Source: Microvirga alba
GTDB taxonomy: Bacteria; Pseudomonadota; Alphaproteobacteria; Rhizobiales; Beijerinckiaceae
Assembly: GCF_015694465.1 (NCBI RefSeq)
Contig: NZ_JADQDO010000009.1
Span: 1-64,000 of the forward strand
Length of the DNA: 64,000 nucleotides
Direction: 5' to 3'
Shown here: piece by piece, positions 7,574-16,191 of the stretch
How positions within the stretch are numbered: the stretch's first letter is position 1
How the letters are laid out: each line of letters begins with the position of its first letter
Notes under the pieces: model-generated
What the model saw: only the letters and a program-made list of their open reading frames with translations
Database searches by the model: none
What the model was told of the DNA's origin: nothing
Translations under genes and position numbers: made by a program

Positions 7574-9925
7574 ATGACCGACAGCAATGACGATAATCGT
7601 AAGGGCCGTTCTTCGGGACGCCCCGACCGCGGCCGCACTTCCGGTGATCGGCCCCCCTTCCGCAAACCCCGCGAGGATGGTGACCGCCCGTTCCGCGCGC
7701 GCGCCGGTGACGAGCGCCCGCGTAAGGTCGGCGACAAGCCGTTCCGTCCGCGTGGCGAGGGTGGCGACAAGCCATTCCGCAGCCGCGACAATGACGAGCG
7801 GCCCCGCCGTCCCCGCGAAGGTGGCGACAAGCCCTTCCGCGCCCGGCGCGAAGAGGGGGATCGCCCCTTCAAGCCTCGTGGCGAAGGTGGCGACCGCCCG
7901 TTCCGCCCCCGCCGTGAAGAAGGCGACAAGCCGTTCCGCCCGCGCCGTGAAGAGGGCGACCGTCCCTTCCGCGCCAAGCGGGAGGACGGGGATCGCCCGT
8001 TCCGGGGCCGTGGCGGTGAGGACCGTCCGCGCCGCTTCGACCGCGCTCGCGAGGATCGCCCGCAACGCGCCCGCGAAGAGCGCCCCGTCGCCCAAGTCGA
8101 GCCGCAGGAGCCCGCCGAGGACCGGATCGCCAAGGTGATCGCCCGCGCCGGCGTCGCCTCGCGCCGTGACGCGGAGGCGATGATCGCGGAAGGTCGCGTG
8201 ACCCTCAACGGCAAGGTGCTGGAATCGCCCGCGATCAATGTGACCGCCGCCGACGAGATCACCGTGGACGGCGAACCGTTGCCGGTGAAGGAGCGCACGC
8301 GCCTGTGGATGTTCCACAAGCCTCGTGGTCTCGTGACCACGGCGCGCGACCCCGAGGGACGCCCGACCGTGTTCGACAACCTGCCCGAGGACCTGCCCCG
8401 CGTGGTGGCAATCGGGCGGCTCGACATCAACACTGAGGGCCTTCTGCTTCTCACCAATGACGGCGGCCTTGCCCGTGTCATCGCTCATCCCGATACCGGC
8501 TGGCTGCGCCGCTACAAGGTGCGTGCTCATGGCGAGGTGACCCAGGCCGATCTCGACAAGCTTCGCGACGGCGTCACCGTCGACGAGATGGAATACGGCC
8601 CCGTCGAGGCCCGTCTCGACCGGGTGCAGGGTGACAATGCGTGGATCACGCTCGGCCTGCGCGAGGGCAAGAACCGCGAGGTCAAACGCATCCTCGAACA
8701 TCTCGGCCTGCAGGTGAACCGCCTGATCCGGCTGTCCTTCGGCCCGTTCCAGCTCGGCGATATCGAGCCCGGTATGGTCGAGGAAGTGCGCACCAGAACG
8801 CTCCGCGACCAGCTCGGCGCGGCGCTTGCCGCCGAGGCGGGCGTCGATTTCGAAAGCCCGGTGCGCGAGCCTATCGCTCCCTTCGGCTCGCCTAAAAAGG
8901 CGGAACACGAGGAGCGTCAGGAACGCCGTGGCGAGCGTCCGTCCCGCTTCGCGCGGGATCGCGACGAGGAGCGCCCGCGCCGGCACCGCGAAGAGGGCGG
9001 AATGCCCTTCCGCGCCCGTGGCGACGAGCGTCGCGGCCGTGACGAGGAGGAGCCGCGCAAGCGCCCCTCGCGGCTTGAGGTGAAAACCAGCGTCTGGCGC
9101 GCCGACGAGGGCGAAGAACCCGCCCGCAAGAAAGCGCCCCGGCGCGGAGCCGACCCGCGCGAAGCCCGCGTGGCGACCGGCCAGCGTGCGCATCAGCGCG
9201 TCGGCGCGATCGAGTCGAGCGAGGGCCGCAAGGTTCTGGTCGAACGCCTGGTCAGCGAGCCCAAGGAAGAAGCCCCCGCGCGCAAGCCGCGCCGGGACGC
9301 AAGTCGCCCCGCTCCCGGCGGTGAGGATCGTCCGCACCGCCGCATGAATCGCGACGAGCGTCCGTCACGCAGCGAAGGCGGATTCGAACGCCCGCGCCGC
9401 GACGACGACCGTCCGCGCCGTCCGGCCGGCGACAAGCCGTTCCGTGCACGCAGCGACGAGGGCGACCGCCCCCGTCGTCCGGCTGGTGACAAGCCCTTCC
9501 GCGCACGCTCCGAAGAGGGTGCGGAGCGTCCCCGCAAGCCGCAGGGCGACCGGCCGTTCCGCGCACGCGGCGACGATGACCGTCCGCGCCGTCCCGCTGG
9601 TGACAGGCCGTTCCGGGCGCGCTCCGAGGAGGGTGGCGACCGCCCCCGCAAGCCTCAGGGCGACCGTCCCTTCCGCGCGCGCAGCGACGAAGGCGACCGC
9701 CCGCGCCGTCCGCGTCCCGAGGGCGATCGTCCCTTCCGCAGCCGCGATGGTGACAAGCCGTTCCGCGCTGGTGGCGACGACCGTCCGCGCCGTGGCCCGC
9801 CCCGGGGCGATGGTCCGCCGCGCGGCGGCCCGAAAGGCCGTCCGGGCGGAGGCTTCAAGAGCGGCGGACCCAAGGGTGGCTCGAAGGGCGGCCCGAAAGG
9901 CGGCCCGCGCGGACGTCGTCCGTGA
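7574..9925 (+). CDS. rluB: 23S rRNA pseudouridine synthase (RsuA/RluB family) with very long disordered tails
   Basis: The core is ordinary. An S4 RNA-binding domain lies at ~182-228 (RIAKVIARAGVASRRDAE). The RsuA/RluB catalytic domain at ~235-400 has Asp284 in GRLDINTEGLLLLTNDG. Family members isomerise uridine in rRNA; RluB, at 23S position 2605, is the likely assignment. The 783-residue length is far above the usual 250-300. Residues 1-180 and 400-783 are Arg/Asp/Glu/Gly-rich and repeat units such as GDKPFRxR and GDRPFRARxxE dozens of times, resembling RGG-type RNA-binding disorder. It diverges from tadA by 53 bases and is followed closely by rsmD, so it probably forms an rRNA-modification operon. 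ATG at 7574 (MTDSNDD) is preferred to an upstream in-frame ATG at 7529. Confidence 0.93.
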   Translation: MTDSNDDNRKGRSSGRPDRGRTSGDRPPFRKPREDGDRPFRARAGDERPRKVGDKPFRPRGEGGDKPFRSRDNDERPRRPREGGDKPFRARREEGDRPFKPRGEGGDRPFRPRREEGDKPFRPRREEGDRPFRAKREDGDRPFRGRGGEDRPRRFDRAREDRPQRAREERPVAQVEPQEPAEDRIAKVIARAGVASRRDAEAMIAEGRVTLNGKVLESPAINVTAADEITVDGEPLPVKERTRLWMFHKPRGLVTTARDPEGRPTVFDNLPEDLPRVVAIGRLDINTEGLLLLTNDGGLARVIAHPDTGWLRRYKVRAHGEVTQADLDKLRDGVTVDEMEYGPVEARLDRVQGDNAWITLGLREGKNREVKRILEHLGLQVNRLIRLSFGPFQLGDIEPGMVEEVRTRTLRDQLGAALAAEAGVDFESPVREPIAPFGSPKKAEHEERQERRGERPSRFARDRDEERPRRHREEGGMPFRARGDERRGRDEEEPRKRPSRLEVKTSVWRADEGEEPARKKAPRRGADPREARVATGQRAHQRVGAIESSEGRKVLVERLVSEPKEEAPARKPRRDASRPAPGGEDRPHRRMNRDERPSRSEGGFERPRRDDDRPRRPAGDKPFRARSDEGDRPRRPAGDKPFRARSEEGAERPRKPQGDRPFRARGDDDRPRRPAGDRPFRARSEEGGDRPRKPQGDRPFRARSDEGDRPRRPRPEGDRPFRSRDGDKPFRAGGDDRPRRGPPRGDGPPRGGPKGRPGGGFKSGGPKGGSKGGPKGGPRGRRP

Positions 9926-9935
9926 GGGCTGACCT

Positions 9936-10493
9936 GTGAGGATCGTCGGCGGACGCTGGCGCGGCCGCTCGCTGGCAGGACCGAAGTCGGACGGCATCCG
10001 CCCGACTTCCGATCGCCTGCGGGAGGCGCTCTTCAACATCCTCCAGCATGGTTATGACGACCCGCTCGAGGGTGCGCGTGTGCTCGACCTGTTCGCCGGC
10101 ACTGGTGCGATGGGCCTGGAAGCCTTGTCGCGCGGTGCGGCTTTCGTCCTCCTGGTCGATGAAGGCGCCGAGGCGCGCGGCCTGATCCGCGAGAACGTGG
10201 AAGCCTTAGGCGCAGGAGGCGCGACCCGCCTCTTCCGCCGCGACGCCACCCGCATGGGGGCTGCCGCCCCCAACGCCCCCTTCTCCGTCGTCTTCTGCGA
10301 CCCGCCCTACGGCAAGGACCTCGCCCCCCAAGCACTCCGCTCCTGCTCTGAGGGCGGCTGGCTGACACCGGACGCGCTGGTCGTGGTGGAAGAAGCACAA
10401 GGCGCGGACCTCACGCTGCCCGAAGGCTTCGAGGAACTCGAGCGGCGGGATTACGGAGAGACGCAGGTGGTGTTCGGGCGCTACCGCGCCTGA
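9936..10493 (+). CDS. rsmD: 16S rRNA (guanine-966-N2)-methyltransferase
   Basis: RsmD methylates N2 of G966 in 16S rRNA with S-adenosylmethionine. The 185-residue protein has the N-terminal MRIVGGRWRGR sequence typical of RsmD, the SAM-binding loop DLFAGTGAMGLEAL (51-64), and the catalytic DPPY tetrapeptide (122-125). It starts with GTG 10 bases after the rluB stop, so the two are probably cotranscribed. Its last 13 bases overlap the convergent gene at 10481-11263. Confidence 0.95.
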   Translation: MRIVGGRWRGRSLAGPKSDGIRPTSDRLREALFNILQHGYDDPLEGARVLDLFAGTGAMGLEALSRGAAFVLLVDEGAEARGLIRENVEALGAGGATRLFRRDATRMGAAAPNAPFSVVFCDPPYGKDLAPQALRSCSEGGWLTPDALVVVEEAQGADLTLPEGFEELERRDYGETQVVFGRYRA

Positions 10494-11263
10494 TGCACTC
10501 TACGTCCGTTGTGCTTTGCACTGAGTACTTTGACCAGCGCAGCAACTGCCAACCCAGTGGTTGCCCCTGACGCGAGGGCGAAGAAGCCAAGATCCAGGCT
10601 CACCCCTGCAATGACTATCAGCCAAAGCGATATCGCTGCGAAGAAGCCGAAAGCGACAAAGCCCAAGGTAAACCTCACGACGCCCAATATCGCGCGCACT
10701 TGCGCCGAGCGGCCCTCACCACGTCGGCCATAAGGCACCAGGAAGAGCGCCCCGACAAATCCCAGGCCAGCAATGATGAGCAAGGAGCCTTTCATCCCCC
10801 TTGCCATCGCATCGTTCGCCTCCGCCCGTTCCTGCGCGGTGGCTTCTCGCAAGGAGAACCCCCAGCTCTCCGACCCGCCCTCCAGATCCCATAAGCCATC
10901 GCGGTCTTCACTCGAAAGACCGGGAACAGCCGGACCTTGGCGGAAGGATGACGGCTCAAGTTCAAGCACCTGGTTCGTCCGCAGATCGACAATGAGACAC
11001 CCGCCACCCGCTTGGCACGATAGTGCCATGACAACTGACTTTGGACTGCGCGCGAGCAACCGCCCTTGCGCATCCAGGATCAGCGCGCGAACCGGATCAG
11101 GGCCGAAAATCCCATCGCCGCTCAGAAGCCGCACCTCTCCAAGTTCGCCGTTAGGGAGAAGGATCTTCTCGACGTGCGTGAAATAAGGCCGATGCGCGAA
11201 AGCCGGAAAGCTTGCGGCAGCAAAAACAATAGATGCGAGAATGAAGACCGAAAGATATCTCAT
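10481..11263 (-). CDS. Hypothetical exported membrane protein
   Basis: I do not recognise a family. From ATG 11263 the 260-residue product starts with a signal-like segment (MRYLSVFILASIVFAAA, then ASFPAFA). A ~110-residue presumed periplasmic region follows, with two Cys (LSCQAGGGC), and then three hydrophobic segments near residues 155-175, 190-215 and 220-240. An in-frame ATG at 11296 would add 11 residues. It is convergent with rsmD, overlapping by 13 bases, and stands alone otherwise. Confidence 0.7.
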   Translation of the reverse strand: MRYLSVFILASIVFAAASFPAFAHRPYFTHVEKILLPNGELGEVRLLSGDGIFGPDPVRALILDAQGRLLARSPKSVVMALSCQAGGGCLIVDLRTNQVLELEPSSFRQGPAVPGLSSEDRDGLWDLEGGSESWGFSLREATAQERAEANDAMARGMKGSLLIIAGLGFVGALFLVPYGRRGEGRSAQVRAILGVVRFTLGFVAFGFFAAISLWLIVIAGVSLDLGFFALASGATTGLAVAALVKVLSAKHNGRRVHQAR

Positions 11264-11403
11264 GCCCGAATAGCCTATCGCTTGACTGTCTTGCATTCAC
11301 CTGCCCGAACCGACAGGGACGCCACCGCATCAACAAGCAAAAAGGTACGTTTGGAAACAGCGAGAGTTTTGAACGTTTTGCAAGGCCTGTTGGAGCTGCG
11401 CCT

Positions 11404-12330
11404 CTATGGGCGTCGCGACAGATGCACACTGGCGAGCATGCAGCGGACGGAGCCTCCGGCGAGTTCGATGGTGGGCACGTCGAGCGCCACGATTTGCACC
11501 GACCGTTCCAGAAGCTGGCGCTGTTGAGTGTCGAGGGCGCGCAGCGCGCGGGTGGACATCGCCAGAACGCGCCCGTCGCGACCTTGCAGTTCGATGGCGT
11601 TGCCGGTGAAGGCGCCGATCTGCCGGTGGCTGAGATCGACAATGGTGCGCCCGCTCCCTTCCAGCCGCTCCCGGATCTCCTTGCGGCGGGTAACATTCTG
11701 GATCGTTTCGAGCCCGATCAAACAAACCTCGCTGCCGATGCACATCAGCACGTTGGTGTGATAGATCGGCCGCCCAGCCGCATCCGCCGCATCGAAGACG
11801 ATGGGCTCGAAGTTGAAATGGGTGCAGAAACGCTCAAGCGACATGTCGTTGCAGCGGTTCGAGCGGGCCGCGTACGCGACGCGCTCGGCATGATCGAGAA
11901 CCATGGCGCCGGTGCCTTCGAGATAGACACCGTCATATTCCAACCCCGAATAATCGATCACGTCCTGAACGCGGTACTTCCGCTTCAGCATCTCGACGAC
12001 GTCCGCGCGCCGTTCCTTCCGGCGGCTCGGCGAGAACATCGGATAGATCGCCACATGGCCGCCGGCATGGGTCGAGAACCAGTTGTTGGGGAAGACCGAA
12101 TCCGGAGAGGTGACGCTTTCGTCCTCGAACAGATGAACCGTGACGCCCGCAGCCTCCAACGTTGCTGCCGCTTGTGTGACCTCGGCATAGGCATCGGCGG
12201 CAATCGCCTTTGCCGTCCGCGCCGCATCCTCCGACTGGAAGGCATTGTCTTTGGCGGTGTCGGCGTTGGGCGAGAAGTGATGCGGACGGATCATGACGAC
12301 GCTCCGCGGCGTCTGGACGAAGAAGCTCAT
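11404..12330 (-). CDS. ctlX: Citrulline utilization hydrolase (amidinotransferase/dimethylargininase superfamily)
   Basis: The 308-residue protein belongs to the guanidino-group-modifying pentein superfamily and matches the CtlX group, thought to hydrolyse citrulline to ornithine. Visible landmarks are the N-terminal MIRPHHFSPNADTAKDN, SVFPNNWFSTH, the acidic LEGTGAMVLDH, the histidine in IYHTNVLMCIGSE, and the C-terminal nucleophile Cys297 in GGSVRCMLA. It overlaps the ocd stop region by four bases and lies downstream of ocd. Together they would form a citrulline-ornithine-proline route. Substrate assignment comes from family resemblance and context. Confidence 0.9.
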   Translation of the reverse strand: MSFFVQTPRSVVMIRPHHFSPNADTAKDNAFQSEDAARTAKAIAADAYAEVTQAAATLEAAGVTVHLFEDESVTSPDSVFPNNWFSTHAGGHVAIYPMFSPSRRKERRADVVEMLKRKYRVQDVIDYSGLEYDGVYLEGTGAMVLDHAERVAYAARSNRCNDMSLERFCTHFNFEPIVFDAADAAGRPIYHTNVLMCIGSEVCLIGLETIQNVTRRKEIRERLEGSGRTIVDLSHRQIGAFTGNAIELQGRDGRVLAMSTRALRALDTQQRQLLERSVQIVALDVPTIELAGGSVRCMLASVHLSRRP

Positions 12331-13382
12331 GCCCGCGCCTTCATCCTGACTGGGGCATGCTGGTGAAGCCGCGGCCGCAACAAGCCGAAGAGATCGCGCG
12401 GATCGCGCGGCTCCGCCAAAAGGTCGATATCCGCATAGAAGTCCGTACCCTGGACCTGATCGCGCAGATAGCGCAGAGCGGAGAAATCCTCAGTCGCGAA
12501 GCCCACGGAATCGAAGATCGTGATCTGCCGTTCGGAGGTGCGGCCCGGCTTCTTGCCGGTCATGACTTCCCACAATTCCGTCACGGGGAAATCCGCCGGC
12601 ATCTGCTGGATCTCTCCTTCGATGCGGGTCTGCTCGGGATATTCGACGAAGACATCGGCGCGCAACAGAAGCTCGCGCTGCAATTCGGTCTTGCCGGGGC
12701 AATCCCCGCCGACGGCGTTGATGTGCACACCCGCGCCGACCATGTTGTCGGACAGGATGATGGCCTTTTGCTTGTCCGCCGTCACCGTCGTGATGATGTC
12801 GGCGCCAAGAACGGCCTCCTGCGAAGTGCCGGCGACGACGATTTCGAAACCTTCGTCAGTGAGATTGGCCACGAATTTTTCGGTCGCCAGCGGGTCGATA
12901 TCGAACACCCGCAGCCGCGATATTCCGAGGATCGCCTTGAAGGCGAGGGCCTGGAATTCCGACTGGGCTCCAAGACCGATCATCGCCATCACCTTGGCGT
13001 CGGCGCGCGCCAGATAGCGCGCGGCCAAGGCGGAGGTGACCGCCGTCCGAAGCGCGGTGGTGATCGTCATCTCCGACAGGAACTGCGGATAGCCGGTCTC
13101 AACATCGGAGAGCACCCCAAACGCCGTGACAGTCTGCAAGCCGCTATAGGTGTTGCGGGGATGTCCGTTCACATATTTGAAGCCATAGAGACTGCCGTCG
13201 CTGGCCGGCATCAGCTCGATCACGCCATGCGCGGAATGACTGGCGATGCGGGGAGACTTTTCAAACGCCTCCCAGCGGCGGAAGTCCTCTTCCACATAGC
13301 CCGCGAGACCGACGAGAAACTCCGGCAGGCCTGTCGCCGCAATGAGATTGGTCACATGTTGCACGCCGACATATTGAACCAC
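12327..13382 (-). CDS. ocd: Ornithine cyclodeaminase
   Basis: Converts L-ornithine to L-proline and ammonia with bound NAD. The 351-residue product has the OCD/mu-crystallin features: the substrate-domain GFKYVNGHPRNT region, Rossmann loop MIGLGAQSEFQ, DIITTVTADK, and NAVGGDCPGKTEL. GTG at 13382 has a strong GGAGG six bases upstream. It is the first gene of a two-gene unit with ctlX and diverges from an Lrp-type regulator, which probably controls it in response to an amino acid. Confidence 0.95.
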   Translation of the reverse strand: MVQYVGVQHVTNLIAATGLPEFLVGLAGYVEEDFRRWEAFEKSPRIASHSAHGVIELMPASDGSLYGFKYVNGHPRNTYSGLQTVTAFGVLSDVETGYPQFLSEMTITTALRTAVTSALAARYLARADAKVMAMIGLGAQSEFQALAFKAILGISRLRVFDIDPLATEKFVANLTDEGFEIVVAGTSQEAVLGADIITTVTADKQKAIILSDNMVGAGVHINAVGGDCPGKTELQRELLLRADVFVEYPEQTRIEGEIQQMPADFPVTELWEVMTGKKPGRTSERQITIFDSVGFATEDFSALRYLRDQVQGTDFYADIDLLAEPRDPRDLFGLLRPRLHQHAPVRMKARA

Positions 13383-13465
13383 GCGATACCTCCACCGGAA
13401 TGAGTTGGCATGAGGGCACGCTCGCTCTCAGCTCACATGATATATAGAATATTGCGCATTATCGC

Positions 13466-13491
13466 GACCAATTCTTGCATTTTGCATGGTC
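13466..13491. promoter_or_regulatory. Candidate Lrp-family operator between ocd and lrp
   Basis: GACCA and TGGTC arms form an inverted repeat around an AT-rich centre containing TTGCATTTTGCAT, in the 127-base divergent spacer. The Lrp gene may be leaderless: a TATACA box at 13496-13501 sits just before its ATG at 13510, and no Shine-Dalgarno sequence is visible. Confidence 0.4.
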
Positions 13492-13509
13492 TGACTATAC
13501 AAATTGTCC

Positions 13510-13935
13510 ATGCACCACTTCGATGATCTCGATCGCCGATTGCTCGACGCCCTGCGGCAGGACGGCCGCGCTCCGCTGTCGAAACTCGCGACCATCCTGG
13601 GAATATCCCGCGCCACGGTTCAGGCGCGGCTGGACCGGATGCTCGAATCCGGAGCTGTTCTCGGCTTCACCGTCCGCGTCCGCCAGGACCATGAGGACAA
13701 CGCCATCCGGGCGGTGATGATGATCGAGGTTTCCGGCAAGTCGACCACCGCGATCGTCAAGAAATTGCGCGGGTTGCCGGAGCTTCACGCGCTCCACACG
13801 ACGAACGGCACCTGGGACCTGGTGGCTGAAATCAGAGCGTCGAACTTGAGGGAATTCGACCGCGTGCTGCGCGATGTCCGCGCCATCGACGGCATCCTCA
13901 ACAGCGAGACGAGCATTTTGCTGAGCTCGATTTGA
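13510..13935 (+). CDS. Lrp/AsnC family transcriptional regulator
   Basis: The 141-residue protein has an N-terminal winged helix-turn-helix (LSKLATILGISRATVQARLD) and a C-terminal RAM ligand-binding domain that assembles Lrp octamers. An in-frame TTG at 13504 would add two residues. It is divergent from ocd-ctlX and is the likely local regulator of ornithine/citrulline use. Lrp-type control of ocd or arginase genes is well known in alphaproteobacteria; this link is inferred from position. Confidence 0.92.
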   Translation: MHHFDDLDRRLLDALRQDGRAPLSKLATILGISRATVQARLDRMLESGAVLGFTVRVRQDHEDNAIRAVMMIEVSGKSTTAIVKKLRGLPELHALHTTNGTWDLVAEIRASNLREFDRVLRDVRAIDGILNSETSILLSSI

Positions 13936-14024
13936 GAAAGCGAAACGGACCGTCGAGGTCCAAAGGCATCGCTTTCGCAAAATGACCACGCCGTTGTCTT
14001 CGCCTTTCGCCTCTGGCCGGTCGC

Positions 14025-14939
14025 CTATTCCGGCAGAGGAATGAACTCGGTTTCCTCTGGCACGGGGGCGAAGCGACCGGTTTTCCAATCCTCTTTCGCC
14101 TGCTCGATGCGCTCCTTGCTCGATGACACGAAATTCCACCAGATGTAGCGCGGGCCTTCCATGGCCGTGCCGCCGAGAAACATCAGGCGCGAGGGGCGCA
14201 CCGCGCGCACCGTGATCCGGTCTCCCGGGCGGAAGATCAGAAGCCTCGGGCCCTCGAACCTGTCGCCCGCGATTTCGACTTCGCCGTCGAGCACATAAAT
14301 GGCACGCTCCTCGTAAGTCGGATCGAGGGGCGCGGTCGCACCGGCGTCCAGCCTGACTTCAACGTAGAACCAATCGGACAGGGACTTGACCGGCGCCGTC
14401 TTTCCAAACGCGGAACCGGTGATGACGCGCGCATGCACGCCGCGATCCGCGATGACCGGAAGAATGTCGGCGTCAAAGTGCTGAAAAGAGGGATCGACTT
14501 CTTCCTGACCGGCTGGGAGGGCGACCCAACTTTGAAGCCCCAGCATGGCGTGCACACCCGCACGCTCCAACTCCGGCGTGCGCTCGGAATGGGCAATGCC
14601 GCGCCCGGCCGTCATGAGGTTCATTGCCCCGGGCACGATCTCCTGAATGTTGCCCTCGCTGTCACGATGCAGGATCCGGCCATCGAAGAGATAACTGACC
14701 GTGGCGAGACCGATATGCGGATGCGGCCGCACATCCATTCCCTGGCCTGCCAGGAATTGCACGGGACCGAAATGGTCGAAGAAGATGAACGGCCCAACCA
14801 TCTGCCGCTTGCCATGCGGCAGAGCGCGCCTGACCTCGAAACCGCCAAGGTCGCGAACGCGCGGTACGATGACCAGTTCGAGGGCGTCGCAGGATTGGGT
14901 ATCACCGAGGATAGGGTCATTCGACGGAAGCCAACTCAT
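14025..14939 (-). CDS. Pirin family protein
   Basis: A bicupin protein of 304 residues. The N-terminal cupin has the metal-ligand histidines in RPHPHIGLATVSYLF and HRDSEGN, plus AGRGIAHSE, typical of pirins. Some pirins have quercetin 2,3-dioxygenase activity, others regulatory roles, and the role here is unknown. ATG at 14939 has GAGGAGA six bases upstream. The FMN reductase at 15045 lies upstream on the same strand; with ~105 bases between them a shared redox-linked unit is possible. Confidence 0.93.
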   Translation of the reverse strand: MSWLPSNDPILGDTQSCDALELVIVPRVRDLGGFEVRRALPHGKRQMVGPFIFFDHFGPVQFLAGQGMDVRPHPHIGLATVSYLFDGRILHRDSEGNIQEIVPGAMNLMTAGRGIAHSERTPELERAGVHAMLGLQSWVALPAGQEEVDPSFQHFDADILPVIADRGVHARVITGSAFGKTAPVKSLSDWFYVEVRLDAGATAPLDPTYEERAIYVLDGEVEIAGDRFEGPRLLIFRPGDRITVRAVRPSRLMFLGGTAMEGPRYIWWNFVSSSKERIEQAKEDWKTGRFAPVPEETEFIPLPE

Positions 14940-15044
14940 CGCCGTCTCTCCTCATCTGCACGAGCGCGTGCCGAGGCTATTCCAGATGCACGCGGTCGCG
15001 CAATCACGACCGCGTTAGCAGCGGATGCCGCGCGCTGATCGGTC

Positions 15045-15617
15045 TCAACCAGCCTTGCGCAGTCGCGACGATTGCGCAAACGCGACGAAGCCCTTCGCGA
15101 AACTCTCAAGCTGTTCGCGGATCTTCGGGTCGGTGAGACGGCCATCCTCCGTGAACACGCTTGGAGCCCGCGAAACGAGCAGACGCCCCTCGCCCCAGAA
15201 CTCGGCTCCGAGCGTGCGGAGCACCGGCAGCCAGGCATTCTGGCTCAAGATGGTGCCGAACCCTCCGGGCGAAGCCCCCATCACCGCGACCGGCCGTCCA
15301 CCGAACACGCGCTTGATGTCCGAAGCGGGGCGGGACAACCAGTCGATAGCGTTCTTGAACACACCGGGAATGGAATTATTGTATTCGGGCGTCGAAAGGA
15401 GCAGGCCGTCCGCCTCGGCGATCGCGTCCTTGAGGGCCGTTACGATTGCCGGGATGCCCTCGCTGGCTTCCACATCCCCGTCATAGAGCGGGATGCCGCG
15501 GATCGTGGCGATGGTGAGTTCCACCCCATCGGGCATCACGTCCTTGCAGGCGCGCAGAAGGGCGGCGTTATAGGACCCTTGACGAAGGCTCCCCGAGATC
15601 CCGACCAGCTTCGTCAC
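15045..15617 (-). CDS. NADPH-dependent FMN reductase
   Basis: The 190-residue flavodoxin-fold protein has the FMN phosphate loop GISGSLRQGSYNAALLRA near the N-terminus and the flavin-contacting TPEYNNSIPGVFKNAIDWLSR motif typical of the FMN_red/azoreductase family (ChrR/YieF-like). The GTG start at 15617 follows GGAGAAGGGA. A longer in-frame ATG at 15680 gives non-family sequence. Members reduce quinones, azo dyes or chromate; the substrate here is unknown. Confidence 0.93.
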   Translation of the reverse strand: MTKLVGISGSLRQGSYNAALLRACKDVMPDGVELTIATIRGIPLYDGDVEASEGIPAIVTALKDAIAEADGLLLSTPEYNNSIPGVFKNAIDWLSRPASDIKRVFGGRPVAVMGASPGGFGTILSQNAWLPVLRTLGAEFWGEGRLLVSRAPSVFTEDGRLTDPKIREQLESFAKGFVAFAQSSRLRKAG

Positions 15618-15797
15618 GAGTGCTTCCCTTCTCCAACAAGCGCAGATCAATCTGAAGCCCGCGCCCGCTAAGGTCAACAAAGGCGACGCCGAAGGGGCAT
15701 GCTGCCTTGCGAAATGAAACGCTGCCCCAATGGATCAGGAACGGCTACAATTCTCACTGCAGCCGCTTCGCCTGCCATAGACACCAGGAGCAAGATC

Positions 15798-16082
15798 ATG
15801 GACGACAGCATCGTCGATAACCCCGTCGATCATCGGTTTCAGCTGGCTGTCGGAGAGAGCATCGCGGCGGCCTATTATCGGCTGAAGGATGGCAAGGTCA
15901 TTCTCACCCACACCGAGGTCCCCCAGGAATTGTCGGGTCAAGGCATCGGGTCGAAATTGGCCCATGGCGTTTTCCGGCGGATTCGCGAAAGTGGACGCAA
16001 AGTGGAGATCAAGTGCTCGTTCATGGCGTCCTGGGCAGCACGCCATCCCGAGGTGAATGATCTGGTGGTCGCCCGCACCTAG
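15798..16082 (+). CDS. Small GNAT-like N-acetyltransferase (YjdJ type)
   Basis: The 94-residue protein matches the compact acetyltransf_CG/YjdJ family. It has a beta-strand region (ILTHTEVPQELSGQGIGSKL) holding the acetyl-CoA loop Q/R-G-x-G-x-G/A and the C-terminal KCSFMASWAARHPE, which resembles the family's C-S-Y/F ... HPE signature. ATG at 15798 follows CCAGGAGC; the frame is open upstream to 15699 but is not family-like. The acyl acceptor is unknown. Confidence 0.88.
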   Translation: MDDSIVDNPVDHRFQLAVGESIAAAYYRLKDGKVILTHTEVPQELSGQGIGSKLAHGVFRRIRESGRKVEIKCSFMASWAARHPEVNDLVVART

Positions 16083-16191
16083 AGCCCTCGCGGCCCGATG
16101 CCTCACTCGTTGTCTCAATCACCGTCGTTTATCGAAGGCGCTGTGGCGTGCTTGCGAGACTTTTTTCAAACCAGTCGGATGAAAAGAATCC

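Noticed and set aside
7620..8050. Regular short repeats that could suggest a CRISPR array
   Set aside because: The repeats are in-frame GDKPFR-type codons of rluB, vary in length and sequence, and have no spacer structure or cas genes.
7526..9337. Long minus-strand open frame (603 residues) opposite rluB
   Set aside because: It mirrors the repetitive GC-rich rluB sequence. The product has no family resemblance, while the plus strand has clear S4 and synthase domains.
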